Positions 1 through 7,580 of a stretch of DNA of 21,151 nt are shown piece by piece. The stretch's first letter is position 1, and every line of letters begins with the position of its first letter. The position numbers and the translations under genes were made by a program. The stretch covers positions 1-21,151 of the forward strand of contig JBHJOI010000018.1 in the NCBI GenBank assembly GCA_050329935.1, in the 5' to 3' direction. The notes below the pieces were generated by a model. It saw only the letters and a list, made by a program, of their open reading frames with translations, made no database searches and had not been told where the DNA came from. This DNA comes from CAYSFW01 sp050329935 (GTDB lineage Bacteria; Pseudomonadota; Gammaproteobacteria; UWMA-0217).

Positions 1-2
1 TT

Positions 3-1040
3 ACTCTTCGGGGCGCGCGCCGCAACAATCTGCGCGACGTGGACATCGACCTGCCCCTGAACCGTCTCGTCTGTGTCACCGGCGTCAGCGGTTCCGGCAA
101 GAGCACGCTGGTGCGCGAAGTGCTGGAGCCGAACCTGCGTGCCGCGCTGACGAATCCACCCCCGCGCGGGCGCGCGCCGAAATGGCGGGATTGCAGCCGC
201 ATCGACGGCTGGCAGGCGATCGACCGCGTGCTCGAGGTCGATCAGACGCCGATCGGCAAGACGCCACGCTCCTGCCCCGCGACCTACATCGGGTTCTGGG
301 ACGCGATCCGCAAGCTCTACGCCGCGACCCCCGAGGCACGCATACGCGGCTATCACGCCAGCCGCTTTTCGTTCAACGTAGGCGATGGGCGTTGCCCGGC
401 CTGCGAGGGCCAGGGGATGCAAACCATCGAAATGAGTTTCCTGCCGGACGTGAAGGTGCCGTGCGATGTGTGCCACGGGGCGCGATTCAACCGCGAGACC
501 CTCGCGGTTCGCTATCGCCAGCGCTCGATCGGCGACGTGCTCGCGCTCACGGTCGACGCGGCTGTGGACGAATTCATCGCCCACCCGGCGATCCACCACG
601 CGCTGACGCTATTGCGCGATGTCGGCCTGGGTTACCTCACCCTCGGTCAACCCAGTCCCACGCTCTCCGGAGGCGAGGCGCAACGCATCAAACTGGTCAC
701 CGAACTGGCCAAGGCACGTCCGGTCGAACTCGAAAGCGGACGCCGCGCAAGCCGCAAGCACACGCTATACATCCTCGACGAACCGACCGTCGGCCTGCAC
801 ATAGCCGATGTCGCCAAGCTGATACAGGTACTCCACCGGCTGGTCGATGCGGGTAACACCGTGATCGTGATCGAGCACAATCTCGACCTGATCGCAGAGG
901 CGGACTGGATCGTCGACCTGGGACCCGAGGCCGGCGAGGCGGGTGGCCGCGTCACCGCCAGTACACCCGTGGCCGAATTCGTCCGTCATGCGAAAACCTC
1001 GCTGACCGCCCGCTATCTGAAAATGCACCTCTCCCGCTGA
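3..1040 (+). CDS. uvrA: UvrA-family excinuclease ATPase, C-terminal part (5' end outside window)
   Basis: This is the damage-recognition ATPase subunit of nucleotide excision repair, a cytoplasmic DNA-binding ABC-type ATPase. The frame is already open at base 3, so only the last ~346 residues are present. Visible in order: the second Walker A (GVSGSGKST), the zinc finger CPAC...CDVC, the ABC signature LSGGEAQRIKL, Walker B LYILDEPTVGLH, and the H-loop VIEHNLD. Between signature and Walker B there is a basic insert (about ARPVELESGRRASRK) longer than in E. coli UvrA. This insert and wording such as SCPATYIGFWDAI recall the long, tandem-type UvrA paralogues of some proteobacteria. I know that from memory and cannot confirm it without the N-terminus. 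The GTG at 39 is internal and not a start. The TGA at 1038-1040 is the true end. The UvrA family is certain; the subfamily is not. Confidence 0.93.
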   Translation, partial: TLRGARRNNLRDVDIDLPLNRLVCVTGVSGSGKSTLVREVLEPNLRAALTNPPPRGRAPKWRDCSRIDGWQAIDRVLEVDQTPIGKTPRSCPATYIGFWDAIRKLYAATPEARIRGYHASRFSFNVGDGRCPACEGQGMQTIEMSFLPDVKVPCDVCHGARFNRETLAVRYRQRSIGDVLALTVDAAVDEFIAHPAIHHALTLLRDVGLGYLTLGQPSPTLSGGEAQRIKLVTELAKARPVELESGRRASRKHTLYILDEPTVGLHIADVAKLIQVLHRLVDAGNTVIVIEHNLDLIAEADWIVDLGPEAGEAGGRVTASTPVAEFVRHAKTSLTARYLKMHLSR

Positions 1041-1257
1041 CATAACCATGACGCCGTACCACCGCGTGCCCTTCGCGCTCGCTTGTCGCGCGCGGGCGAT
1101 CGCCGCGGCGGCCCGATTGAAAAACACTGAAAACGATGGCGATCAGAGACGCGGCAAACACGCGATTAGCCACACCGGTGTCATCGGTAAGGTCTAGACT
1201 TGGTCGTGGAGGCATGCGTCCTCTAATTACCAACAAATCAATCGGAAGGAGTTCACA
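1041..1257 (+). promoter_or_regulatory. Intergenic region upstream of the GlsB-like gene
   Basis: This 217-bp gap must hold the promoter of the small membrane-protein gene. The element TCTAGACT at about 1194-1200 is one base off the extended -10 (CTATACT) favoured by RpoS, which would suit a GlsB/YeaQ-type stress protein. No good -35 sits 17 bp upstream, so the assignment is tentative. A clear Shine-Dalgarno, GGAAGGAG, lies at about 1245-1252, just before the ATG at 1258. Confidence 0.25.
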
Positions 1258-1530
1258 ATGAATGCTGAAATCATCGACCTGTTGATCCTGCTGGGAATCG
1301 GCGCCGTCGCGGGATGGATCGCCGGACAAGTCATGCGCGGCGGCGGGTTTGGCTTGATCGGCAACATCATCGTTGGCATCGTCGGCGCGGTCGTCGGCAC
1401 CCTGCTCGGCGGATTCATCAGTGGCGCCACCGGAATCCAGCTGCAAGGCTGGCTCGGTACCCTGATCTGGGCGACGATCGGCGCCATCGTGTTGCTGTTC
1501 ATCATCGGCTTGTTGAAGCGCAAGGTCTGA
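1258..1530 (+). CDS. GlsB/YeaQ/YmgE-family small membrane protein
   Basis: This is a 90-residue, Gly-rich, very hydrophobic protein with about three membrane segments (roughly residues 5-25, 32-50 and 60-85) ending in a basic KRK tail. It matches the YeaQ/YmgE 'transglycosylase-associated/GlsB' family in length and in pattern: GWIAGQVMRGGGFGLIGNI followed by VGIVGAVVG. Members sit in the inner membrane and are linked to general or acid stress, but their biochemical role is not settled and the old 'transglycosylase-associated' name is not evidence of enzyme activity. The start is supported by the GGAAGGAG ribosome binding site. It is a single-gene unit, convergent with the AEC transporter gene across a hairpin. 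Confidence 0.88.
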   Translation: MNAEIIDLLILLGIGAVAGWIAGQVMRGGGFGLIGNIIVGIVGAVVGTLLGGFISGATGIQLQGWLGTLIWATIGAIVLLFIIGLLKRKV

Positions 1531-1550
1531 ACCCGCGCACCCGTCCGCGC

Positions 1551-1581
1551 CTGTCGGTCACGCCTTTTGGGGTGCCGACAG
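1551..1581. terminator. Hairpin between convergent genes, probable bidirectional terminator
   Basis: The perfect 7-bp arms CTGTCGG (1551-1557) and CCGACAG (1575-1581) enclose an inner helix CACgCC / GGgGTG around a TTTT loop. The structure lies 20 bp after the GlsB-like stop and 4 bp beyond the AEC stop codon, where a shared terminator would be expected. No strong T-tract follows on either strand, so termination efficiency is uncertain. Confidence 0.5.
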
Positions 1582-1585
1582 ACGC

Positions 1586-2479
1586 CTAACGGATCAGCGT
1601 CAGCCAGAGCGGCAAGGTCAGCATCGCGGTCAAGGTACTCGCGGAGACCAGCCAGGCAACGCCCGGCCCGTCACCGCCCATCCTCACCGCCAGAATGTAA
1701 GCGGAGGTCGCGGTCGGCAGCGCGGCGAACAGCACCACGGTCTCGAAGTGGATTTCCGTCAAACCGAGATAGCGCCCCAATAACCAAGCCACCGCCGGCA
1801 GCACTAGCAGTTTGACCGCGGTGAAGTAGATTCCGGCGCGATGCGACCCGGGTTCGCCACGCAACTTGAGCGCCGCGCCCACGGCGAGCAATCCAAGCGC
1901 GATCGACGCCTCCGCGAGCCGGCCCACGAATTGTTGCAGCAAATCCGGCAACGGCGCGCCGCTCGCGTTCCAGACCAGCCCGGCCAGGGTCGCGAGAATC
2001 AGCGGATTGCGCGCCAGCTCGCGCAGCAGCCCGAGGTTGCCATGGCGCGCGAGCATCCATACCGACAACAGATTGGCGATGGGCACCATCGTGCCGACGA
2101 TGATGCCCATCGTGGCGATACCTTCACCGCCGTGGAGTTTCGCGGCGACGGCGAGTCCGATGTAGGAGTTGTAGCGAAACGCGCACTGAAACTGCGAGGC
2201 GAACACCATCGGCTGCTGGCGGAATAGCGGCCGTGCCAACAGTCCCAATGCCGCACCGGTGAGCAGGGTCGCGAGCGCGGTGAAGACCAACGGCGCGGTC
2301 GCCGCGAAGTCGATCGGCGCCCGCGCCAACGCGTTGAACAACAACGCCGGGAATAGAACGTAGTAGACCAGCCGCTCCAGGCCCGACCAGAAATGGTCGC
2401 CGAGATGCATCACGCGGCGCAGCAACTGACCGAGCAGGATGAGCCCGAAATCGGGTAGCAGCAGCCACGCGCCGCTCAT
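1586..2479 (-). CDS. AEC (auxin efflux carrier)-family transporter
   Basis: This 297-residue inner-membrane protein has about 8-10 hydrophobic segments and fits the AEC/BART superfamily of secondary carriers that move small carboxylates and similar anions. Family-like stretches include FPALLFNALA near the N-terminus, a central NPLILATLAGLVWN, and a C-terminal LPTATSAYILA resembling the conserved P-x-A-x2-AYxLA region. The substrate cannot be inferred. I chose the ATG at 2477-2479 because it leads directly into the first membrane segment. An upstream in-frame TTG (2534-2536) would add 19 low-complexity residues and has no ribosome binding site. The gene lies 168 bp downstream of the zinc-ribbon gene on the same strand, so it could be the last member of that transcript or have its own promoter. 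Confidence 0.85.
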   Translation of the reverse strand: MSGAWLLLPDFGLILLGQLLRRVMHLGDHFWSGLERLVYYVLFPALLFNALARAPIDFAATAPLVFTALATLLTGAALGLLARPLFRQQPMVFASQFQCAFRYNSYIGLAVAAKLHGGEGIATMGIIVGTMVPIANLLSVWMLARHGNLGLLRELARNPLILATLAGLVWNASGAPLPDLLQQFVGRLAEASIALGLLAVGAALKLRGEPGSHRAGIYFTAVKLLVLPAVAWLLGRYLGLTEIHFETVVLFAALPTATSAYILAVRMGGDGPGVAWLVSASTLTAMLTLPLWLTLIR

Positions 2480-2647
2480 GGACACCGCTCGCGGAACGGG
2501 CGGAACCGACGCGCCTGGATCGATCGCGATCGCCAAACTTGGTGGTCGCGCCCGTCCACCACCTCACTCGACGCTGCGCGATGGACGACGACTGGGCGCC
2601 ACGACGCAACCCGCGCGCGAACGAGGCGCCGCGCGGTCATTCGCGAC

Positions 2648-3028
2648 TCAAGGTTTGAACAGGTCTTCAAGCTGGCGCCGCGCGCTTTCCGCAGCACTCA
2701 GCGGCTCGGCAACGTCAGTCGCGGGCGAGTTCGCGTGGGGCGCACCGCCGAACAGCGCATCGAGCGCGGCACGGGCGGCCTGCGCCCGGCCTGGGTCCGA
2801 TGGCCGATGCGCATCCGGCCTGGGTTTGAAATAGTCGCAGAAATTGGCTCGGGTCTTGTCGCTGACGTCCTCGGCCCGATCTTCATCGCATTGGCCGCTG
2901 ACGCGCGCATTGAAATGCACGCACATGCGGCAGACATGCAACTCGACCGCGCAGGCATCGCACACGGCTCGACGCGACAATGGTAATGGTTCATCCAGTA
3001 TCTGGGCGCCACACTTCCAGCATTGCAT
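2648..3028 (-). CDS. Cys-rich zinc-ribbon protein, uncharacterised
   Basis: This is a 126-residue cytoplasmic protein with eight Cys in the N-terminal half: CWKC (C3, C6), CDAC (C23, C26), CRMC (C33, C36), C47 and C64. The first two pairs form a classic zinc ribbon. The second set, C-x2-C followed by single Cys in QCDED and NFCDYF, could hold another metal ion. The pattern recalls a widespread uncharacterised bacterial family with a CRxCxxF...ANFCxxF core. Function is unknown. The C-terminal half is low-complexity and ends in an amphipathic ARRQLEDLFKP. The ATG at 3026-3028 is chosen because the zinc ribbon begins right after it; the upstream TTG at 3086-3088 would run into psd. It starts 22 bp after the psd stop, so co-transcription with psd is likely. 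Confidence 0.78.
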   Translation of the reverse strand: MQCWKCGAQILDEPLPLSRRAVCDACAVELHVCRMCVHFNARVSGQCDEDRAEDVSDKTRANFCDYFKPRPDAHRPSDPGRAQAARAALDALFGGAPHANSPATDVAEPLSAAESARRQLEDLFKP

Positions 3029-3050
3029 CGGATCACGGCTTGCCACCGGT

Positions 3051-3926
3051 TCACGCCTCCGTCGCGGGTAGCGCAAGGGCACGGCCAAGTCGCACCGGCA
3101 GGCCGAGCGCGAGATCCTCCGCCCATGCGAGATCGCCGCGTTCGGTCAACAACACCACCGTGGAGCCGAGGTTGAAACGACCCATCTCCGCGCCACGCTT
3201 GAGCACGACCGGGGGATCGTAGGCCTCGAGGCGGACACCCTTGCCGGGCGGCGGTGTAACGAGTCCGGCCCACACGGTCTCGATCGCCGAGACGTTAATC
3301 GCGCCAACCAACACCATCGCCATCCTTCCATACGCGGTGTCGAACAACGCGATCACGCGTTCGTTGCGGGTGAAAATCTCGGGCGTGGTTCGCGTGGTCC
3401 GCGGCGACACCGAAAACAACCGGCCTGGCACGTAGATCATGTGCGTCAGTCGCCCGTCGCAAGGCATGTGTACCCGATGGTAATCGCGCGGCGAGAGGTA
3501 AACGGTGGCAAATGCACCGTCGTAGAACGGTAGCGCCAGCTCACCTCGCCCACCGAGCAGGCGCACGGCATCATAGTAATAGCCCTTGGCTTGCAACAAG
3601 CGCCCGCGATCGATCTGGCCGAACTCGCTGAGCGCGCCATCGGCGGGACATAGCAACGCGGCTTCGTTTGCGGCGAGTGGCCGCGCGCCCGGCTTCAGCG
3701 CCCGGGTGAAGAACGCATTGAGGGACGCGAAATTCGCCAGATTCGATTCCAGCGCCTCGTTCATGTCGACCTTGAATTGCTTGGCGATGAAGCGGATCAA
3801 GGTCTGACTCAACCACCTGGATTCGGATCGGCTCAATGCCAGGGTCACACGTGAGATCGCGTGGTGCGGCAGGACGTAAAACACGCCGGCGATGAGTCGG
3901 TCAATCAGGCTGGGTGCCTTGCTCAT
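3051..3926 (-). CDS. psd: Phosphatidylserine decarboxylase proenzyme
   Basis: Psd converts phosphatidylserine to phosphatidylethanolamine at the inner membrane, the last step of PE synthesis. The 291-residue length is normal for the bacterial type I enzyme. The self-cleavage motif LGST is at residues 253-256: cleavage between G254 and S255 gives the beta and alpha chains, with S255 becoming the pyruvoyl group. The catalytic charge-relay residues also appear to be present: D96 in CPADGALS and H153 in YHRVHMP, following E. coli numbering logic. The substrate-loop region SPRDYHRVHMPCDG is well conserved. The start ATG overlaps the SCO gene's stop by 4 bp (ATGA), implying translational coupling. 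The C-terminus is short after LGST, as in the family. Confidence 0.96.
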   Translation of the reverse strand: MSKAPSLIDRLIAGVFYVLPHHAISRVTLALSRSESRWLSQTLIRFIAKQFKVDMNEALESNLANFASLNAFFTRALKPGARPLAANEAALLCPADGALSEFGQIDRGRLLQAKGYYYDAVRLLGGRGELALPFYDGAFATVYLSPRDYHRVHMPCDGRLTHMIYVPGRLFSVSPRTTRTTPEIFTRNERVIALFDTAYGRMAMVLVGAINVSAIETVWAGLVTPPPGKGVRLEAYDPPVVLKRGAEMGRFNLGSTVVLLTERGDLAWAEDLALGLPVRLGRALALPATEA

Positions 3927-4582
3927 GACGATTGCTTCCCAAAATAGTCACGCAAACGTAACAGATCCTCCGCCATCAGCCTGGCGTCGTGCGGCGGCGG
4001 CAGCACAGCGGCGAGTTCCCCACGCGGATTGATAACCAACACCTGCGCGCTGTGATCGACCAGGTAACTATCGGGATCCTTCGGAGTTTCGGTGCGGTTG
4101 TAAATGATTCCGAGCGGTCGGGTCAGTCTCAGAAGCATCTCCGGATCGCCACTGACACCGCGCATTCGCGGATGGAAATACTCCACGTACGCCTTCAGCT
4201 TCACGTTGTCGTCGCGCGCCGGATCGACCGACACAAACACCGCCTGCACCTCGCGGTCAGCCTGCCGACGCTCCAACTCGCGCAAGGCCTCGGCCATCAC
4301 CTGCAAGGTCACCGGACAGATGTCGGGGCATTGGGTGTAACCGAAGAAGATGTACGTCCACTGGCCACGCAGCTCGGCATTGCCAAACGGGGCGCCTTGC
4401 GCATCGGTAAGCGCGAACTCGGCGACCGGACGCTCCTGCCCGGACAACGCCGTGCCGCGCTGCAACAGATCCGTGGGCGGTTGCGCGAGCTGTCGCGGCT
4501 GCGGCGCGATGAGCACGTTCAGCAAGATGCCCAGCGCGAGCGCGGCGACGCCAACGGCGAAATAAAGCGCGAATCGTTTCAT
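3923..4582 (-). CDS. SCO1/SenC-family copper chaperone
   Basis: This is a 219-residue thioredoxin-fold protein that helps build the Cu(A) centre of cytochrome c oxidase, or handles periplasmic copper or redox. An N-terminal membrane anchor (about residues 4-25) is followed by the periplasmic domain. The copper ligands are visible: CPDIC (C85 and C89) and the distant H177 in VDHSAQ. The core GYTQCPDICP and the FVSVDPARD stretch are typical of Sco. No oxidase gene lies nearby in the window, so the partner is unknown. The open frame extends far upstream antisense to prmB, but the ATG at 4580-4582 gives the expected anchor and length. It is the first gene of a minus-strand unit whose stop overlaps psd. 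Confidence 0.93.
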   Translation of the reverse strand: MKRFALYFAVGVAALALGILLNVLIAPQPRQLAQPPTDLLQRGTALSGQERPVAEFALTDAQGAPFGNAELRGQWTYIFFGYTQCPDICPVTLQVMAEALRELERRQADREVQAVFVSVDPARDDNVKLKAYVEYFHPRMRGVSGDPEMLLRLTRPLGIIYNRTETPKDPDSYLVDHSAQVLVINPRGELAAVLPPPHDARLMAEDLLRLRDYFGKQSS

Positions 4583-4645
4583 GTCGGTGCGGTCCAGGTG
4601 CAGAATATCGGGCTCATTAAACAAGATGCCAACCCGGGATACCAG
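4583..4645. promoter_or_regulatory. Short divergent promoter region (SCO unit / prmB)
   Basis: These 63 bp separate two divergently transcribed genes and must hold, or overlap, both promoters and 5' leaders. I see no convincing -35/-10 pair and no strong Shine-Dalgarno for prmB. Confidence 0.3.
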
Positions 4646-5560
4646 ATGCGACAAAAGGCCGCTCACGCCATCAAGGAACTGCGCACGCTGCGCGATTGCA
4701 TTCGCTGGGGCGCGAGTCGCTTCACCGAGACCGAGCTCAGCTACGGTCACGGCACCGACAATGCGATCGACGAAGCCGCATATCTCGTACTGAACGCCCT
4801 GACGCTGCCGCCGGATCTCAATGGCATCTACCACGACTGCCGATTGACGCGCGCCGAGCGGGAACGGGTCATCGACCGGCTGGTCGAACGCATCGAGACC
4901 CGCAAGCCAGCGGCTTACCTCACCGGCGAGGCCTGGTTCATGGGCTTGCGTTTCCGGGTCAACGAATCCGTGCTGGTGCCGCGCTCGCCGATCGCGGAAT
5001 TGATCGAGCGACGATTCGAGCCCTGGGTGGATCCCGAGCGTGTCACCCATATCCTGGATCTCTGTACCGGCAGTGGTTGTATCGGGATCGCCTGCGCCCA
5101 CGCGTTTCCCGAGGCCGCGGTCACCTTGAGCGATATCTCCGACGCCGCGCTCGAGATTGCCCGAGACAACATCCTGTCGCACGACCTCGGTGATCGCGTC
5201 AATACCGTAACCTCGGACGTATTCGATGCGCTGCCGCCGCAACGCTATGACCTCATCGTTTCCAATCCGCCTTACGTCGATGCCGCCGACATGGCGGCGT
5301 TGGCGGCGGAATTCCGCCATGAGCCAGTACTCGGTCTCGCCGCCGGAACAGACGGACTCGATGTCGCGCGGCGTATTCTGCGCGATGCCGATCGCTTTCT
5401 GGCGCCGGACGGTATTCTGGTCGTCGAGGTCGGTAACAGCGCCGATGCGCTGATCGACGCCTATCCGGAGCTACCGTTCCTCTGGCTCGAGTTTGAGCGC
5501 GGCGGTCAGGGCGTGTTCCTGCTGACGGCTGAGTCCCTTCGCGAGTCCACCATCAGCTAG
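4646..5560 (+). CDS. prmB: Ribosomal protein L3 glutamine methyltransferase PrmB
   Basis: PrmB is a cytoplasmic SAM-dependent enzyme that N5-methylates a glutamine of ribosomal protein uL3. The 304 residues contain the family N-terminal helical domain (ELRTLRDCIRWGASRF and SYGHGTDN, both close to the E. coli PrmB pattern). The SAM-binding motif DLCTGSGCIG is at about 138-147, and the Gln-binding NPPY is at 207-210. The conserved VLVPRSPIAELI separates PrmB from the release-factor enzyme PrmC. The open frame continues upstream antisense to the SCO gene, but ATG 4646 aligns with the family N-terminus. There is no aroC or smrB neighbour in view. The gene is probably monocistronic, since a strong hairpin follows 9 bp after the stop. 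Confidence 0.95.
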   Translation: MRQKAAHAIKELRTLRDCIRWGASRFTETELSYGHGTDNAIDEAAYLVLNALTLPPDLNGIYHDCRLTRAERERVIDRLVERIETRKPAAYLTGEAWFMGLRFRVNESVLVPRSPIAELIERRFEPWVDPERVTHILDLCTGSGCIGIACAHAFPEAAVTLSDISDAALEIARDNILSHDLGDRVNTVTSDVFDALPPQRYDLIVSNPPYVDAADMAALAAEFRHEPVLGLAAGTDGLDVARRILRDADRFLAPDGILVVEVGNSADALIDAYPELPFLWLEFERGGQGVFLLTAESLRESTIS

Positions 5561-5569
5561 CGTTCCAAG

Positions 5570-5604
5570 GCGTCCGATCACGCCCGACAGGCGAGATCGG
5601 ACGC
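5570..5604 (+). terminator. Long hairpin after prmB
   Basis: Perfect 10-bp arms GCGTCCGATC (5570-5579) and GATCGGACGC (5595-5604) enclose a second 4-bp helix CGCC/GGCG after an A-A mismatch, leaving a 5-nt loop. The hairpin lies 9 bp after the prmB stop and would be very stable. No T-tract follows (AAATTC comes next), so it may terminate through Rho or act as a 3' stabilising structure. Its near-perfect symmetry would also allow it to act on the other strand. Confidence 0.5.
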
Positions 5605-5729
5605 AAATTCATGTAATCACCCCCATTGACCGCGGATGAATTGTTAATCAGCTCTTACAATTATCCGACCGCCTCTCCTTACACTCGCTCGTCAGTCCAA
5701 ACCAGATAAGGATCTCTGTCGTCTCAGCC
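5605..5729 (+). promoter_or_regulatory. Probable promoter region of the secretion-like cluster
   Basis: The stretch at about 5620-5670 is clearly AT-richer than its surroundings and contains TTGTTAATC and TTACAATTAT. That is a likely place for the promoter of the export cluster, but I could not find a correctly spaced -35/-10 pair. An AAGGA at about 5707 is too far (about 19 nt) from the ATG at 5730 to be a normal ribosome binding site. Confidence 0.25.
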
Positions 5730-7580
5730 ATGCCTCAAGGTTCTCGCGAACCGAGGCGCGGCGATCGCGCGCCGTTCGCGCCGACGAATTTGACCAGGAT
5801 GAGCACGCACATCGTTCAACAATGGCTCGCTTCGCAGTGCACGCTGATTCGCGGCGTGCGCTCCGGGGTTGTACTCGGCGCGGCCCAGCCCGGCGGACAG
5901 AGTTTTCTGGTGCGCTGGCCGCCGACGGGCGACCCCGCCGAGATTGCGGTGGAGGTCGCTCAAGACGTGTTGCGGCACGGTAAGCCCCGGATCAAGGTAC
6001 GCCGGGCGGACGCGAAACATCGGCAGAGCTCCACCGTGATCGGTGCCCCGCTCCCCGGCGACGGTCAAACACTCGTCGCGGTCGCGTTGTGTATGGATCA
6101 ACCCGAAAGCGACGACGGCAAGATCGCGCTGGAGTTGCTCCGAAAAGGCATTCCGTGGTTGCGCGAATTGATGCAAACGGGTGCCGCCCAACCGCCGACA
6201 TCACCGACGTTGGACTTGATCACGCACCTGCTCGCGGCCACGCTCGAACAGGAACGCTTCACGGCGGCGGCCGCGATACTCGCGACCGAACTGGCGACGC
6301 GCCTCGGCTGCGAACGGGTCGCGCTGGGTATGCGCGAGGCTCAACGCACCCGCCTGACTGCCTTGTCCCACAACGCCGAGGTGCGCTCGCGCCAGGATCT
6401 CGCGCTGGCGCTGACCGCTGCCATGGACGAGGCGATCGACCAGGCGGCCGTATTGCAATTTCCACCCACCGCGAACCAGATCGTACCGCGCATCGTGCTC
6501 GCTCAGCGCGACCTGCAACATCAGTTCCACACCGGCGCGACCTGCACGGTGCCGCTGTTCGCCGGCAAGGACGCCGTAGGTGCGCTGTGGTTCGAACGCC
6601 CGGCCGAACGCCCATTCGACCCGGCCACATTGCAGATGTGCGAGCACCTCGCCTGCTTTCTCGCGCCGGTGCTCAAACTGAAGTGGCAGGCCGACCAACC
6701 TTGGTGGCGGCGTTGGCAGGTCGGCCTGTTACGGCTCGGTCGCCGCTTTCGCCACCGCGACGAGCGTCGGCTGCGCATGCTGGCGCTGATCACGATCTTC
6801 GGGTTCACACTGCTGACCCTGCTACCGGTGTCGTTCCAGGTCTCCGCGCCGGCGCGTCTCGAAGGCGCGATCCAGCGCACCCTCACCGCGCCGAACGATG
6901 GTTTTATCAAGCAGGTTTTATTGCGGCCCGGCGACTTCGTGGAAGCCGGTGCGGTCATGGTCGAACTCGAAGACACCGATCTGCTGCTCGAAAAGCGCCG
7001 ACTCAGCAACGAGCTGTCGCAACTCGAGGGCAGCTATGGCGCGGCGCTTGCAAGCAAGGACCGCACCCAGTTCGCGGTGACCGTGGCGCGCATGGAAGAG
7101 ACCAAGGCTCGCCTGAATCTAATCGACCAACAGTTGCAACGCGTTCAGATCAAGGCGCCGTTCGACGGCGTGCTGATCCAGGGCGACCTGACACAGTCAC
7201 TCGGCGCACCGGTCAAACAGGGCGATGCCTTGATGGTGCTGGCACCGAGCGACGACTACCGAGTGATTCTCGAAGTTGGCGAAGCGGACATCGCCTATCT
7301 CGCGCCCGGCGGCCACGGTGTGTTGGCGCTGGCGGCCGAACCGTCGCGCAAACACCCGGTCGAGATCGCGCGGCTCACACCGATGGCCACAGTGCGTGAC
7401 GCGCGTAACGTATTCGAGGCCGAGGCGAAGCTGGTCGGCAATCACTCGGGCACACTGCGACCCGGTCTCAAGGGCGTGGCCAAACTCGAGGTCGGGCGGC
7501 GTCCGCTGGCGTGGCTGGCGCTCCACGATCTCTGGCACTGGTGGCGCTTCAAATGGTGGGCCTGGGTCGGGCGCGCATGA
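5730..7580 (+). CDS. GAF-domain HlyD-family membrane fusion protein (periplasmic adaptor)
   Basis: The protein has up to 616 residues. Residues 1-160 are of unclear fold and 165-315 read as a GAF-like sensory domain (ERFTAAAAILATELATRLGCERVAL, then VPLFAGKDAVGALWFER). One membrane helix lies at about 349-368. A periplasmic HlyD/lipoyl-hairpin module follows: LTAPNDGFIKQVLLRPGD at about 385-402, a short coiled coil at 415-470, and the second lipoyl half IKAPFDGVLIQGDL. Such adaptors join an inner-membrane pump to TolC. A cytoplasmic GAF domain on one is unusual and suggests ligand-controlled export. The extreme C-terminus is Trp-rich (LWHWWRFKWWAW). The start is uncertain: ATG 5730, or ATG 5799 (residue 24, MSTHIVQQ) after an unhelpful Arg-rich leader. 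The TGA overlaps the next gene's ATG by 4 bp. Confidence 0.85.
   Translation: MPQGSREPRRGDRAPFAPTNLTRMSTHIVQQWLASQCTLIRGVRSGVVLGAAQPGGQSFLVRWPPTGDPAEIAVEVAQDVLRHGKPRIKVRRADAKHRQSSTVIGAPLPGDGQTLVAVALCMDQPESDDGKIALELLRKGIPWLRELMQTGAAQPPTSPTLDLITHLLAATLEQERFTAAAAILATELATRLGCERVALGMREAQRTRLTALSHNAEVRSRQDLALALTAAMDEAIDQAAVLQFPPTANQIVPRIVLAQRDLQHQFHTGATCTVPLFAGKDAVGALWFERPAERPFDPATLQMCEHLACFLAPVLKLKWQADQPWWRRWQVGLLRLGRRFRHRDERRLRMLALITIFGFTLLTLLPVSFQVSAPARLEGAIQRTLTAPNDGFIKQVLLRPGDFVEAGAVMVELEDTDLLLEKRRLSNELSQLEGSYGAALASKDRTQFAVTVARMEETKARLNLIDQQLQRVQIKAPFDGVLIQGDLTQSLGAPVKQGDALMVLAPSDDYRVILEVGEADIAYLAPGGHGVLALAAEPSRKHPVEIARLTPMATVRDARNVFEAEAKLVGNHSGTLRPGLKGVAKLEVGRRPLAWLALHDLWHWWRFKWWAWVGRA

Noticed and set aside
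3989..4645. Open frame extending prmB by 219 codons upstream
   Set aside because: It runs antisense to the SCO gene and has no family similarity; PrmB homology begins at the ATG at 4646.
4583..5320. Open minus-strand frame extending the SCO protein upstream
   Set aside because: It is antisense to prmB; the SCO membrane anchor and normal length start at 4582.
6089..7399. Long plus-strand frame of 436 codons inside the GAF-HlyD gene
   Set aside because: It is an out-of-frame shadow, very rich in Arg, Pro and His, without domains.
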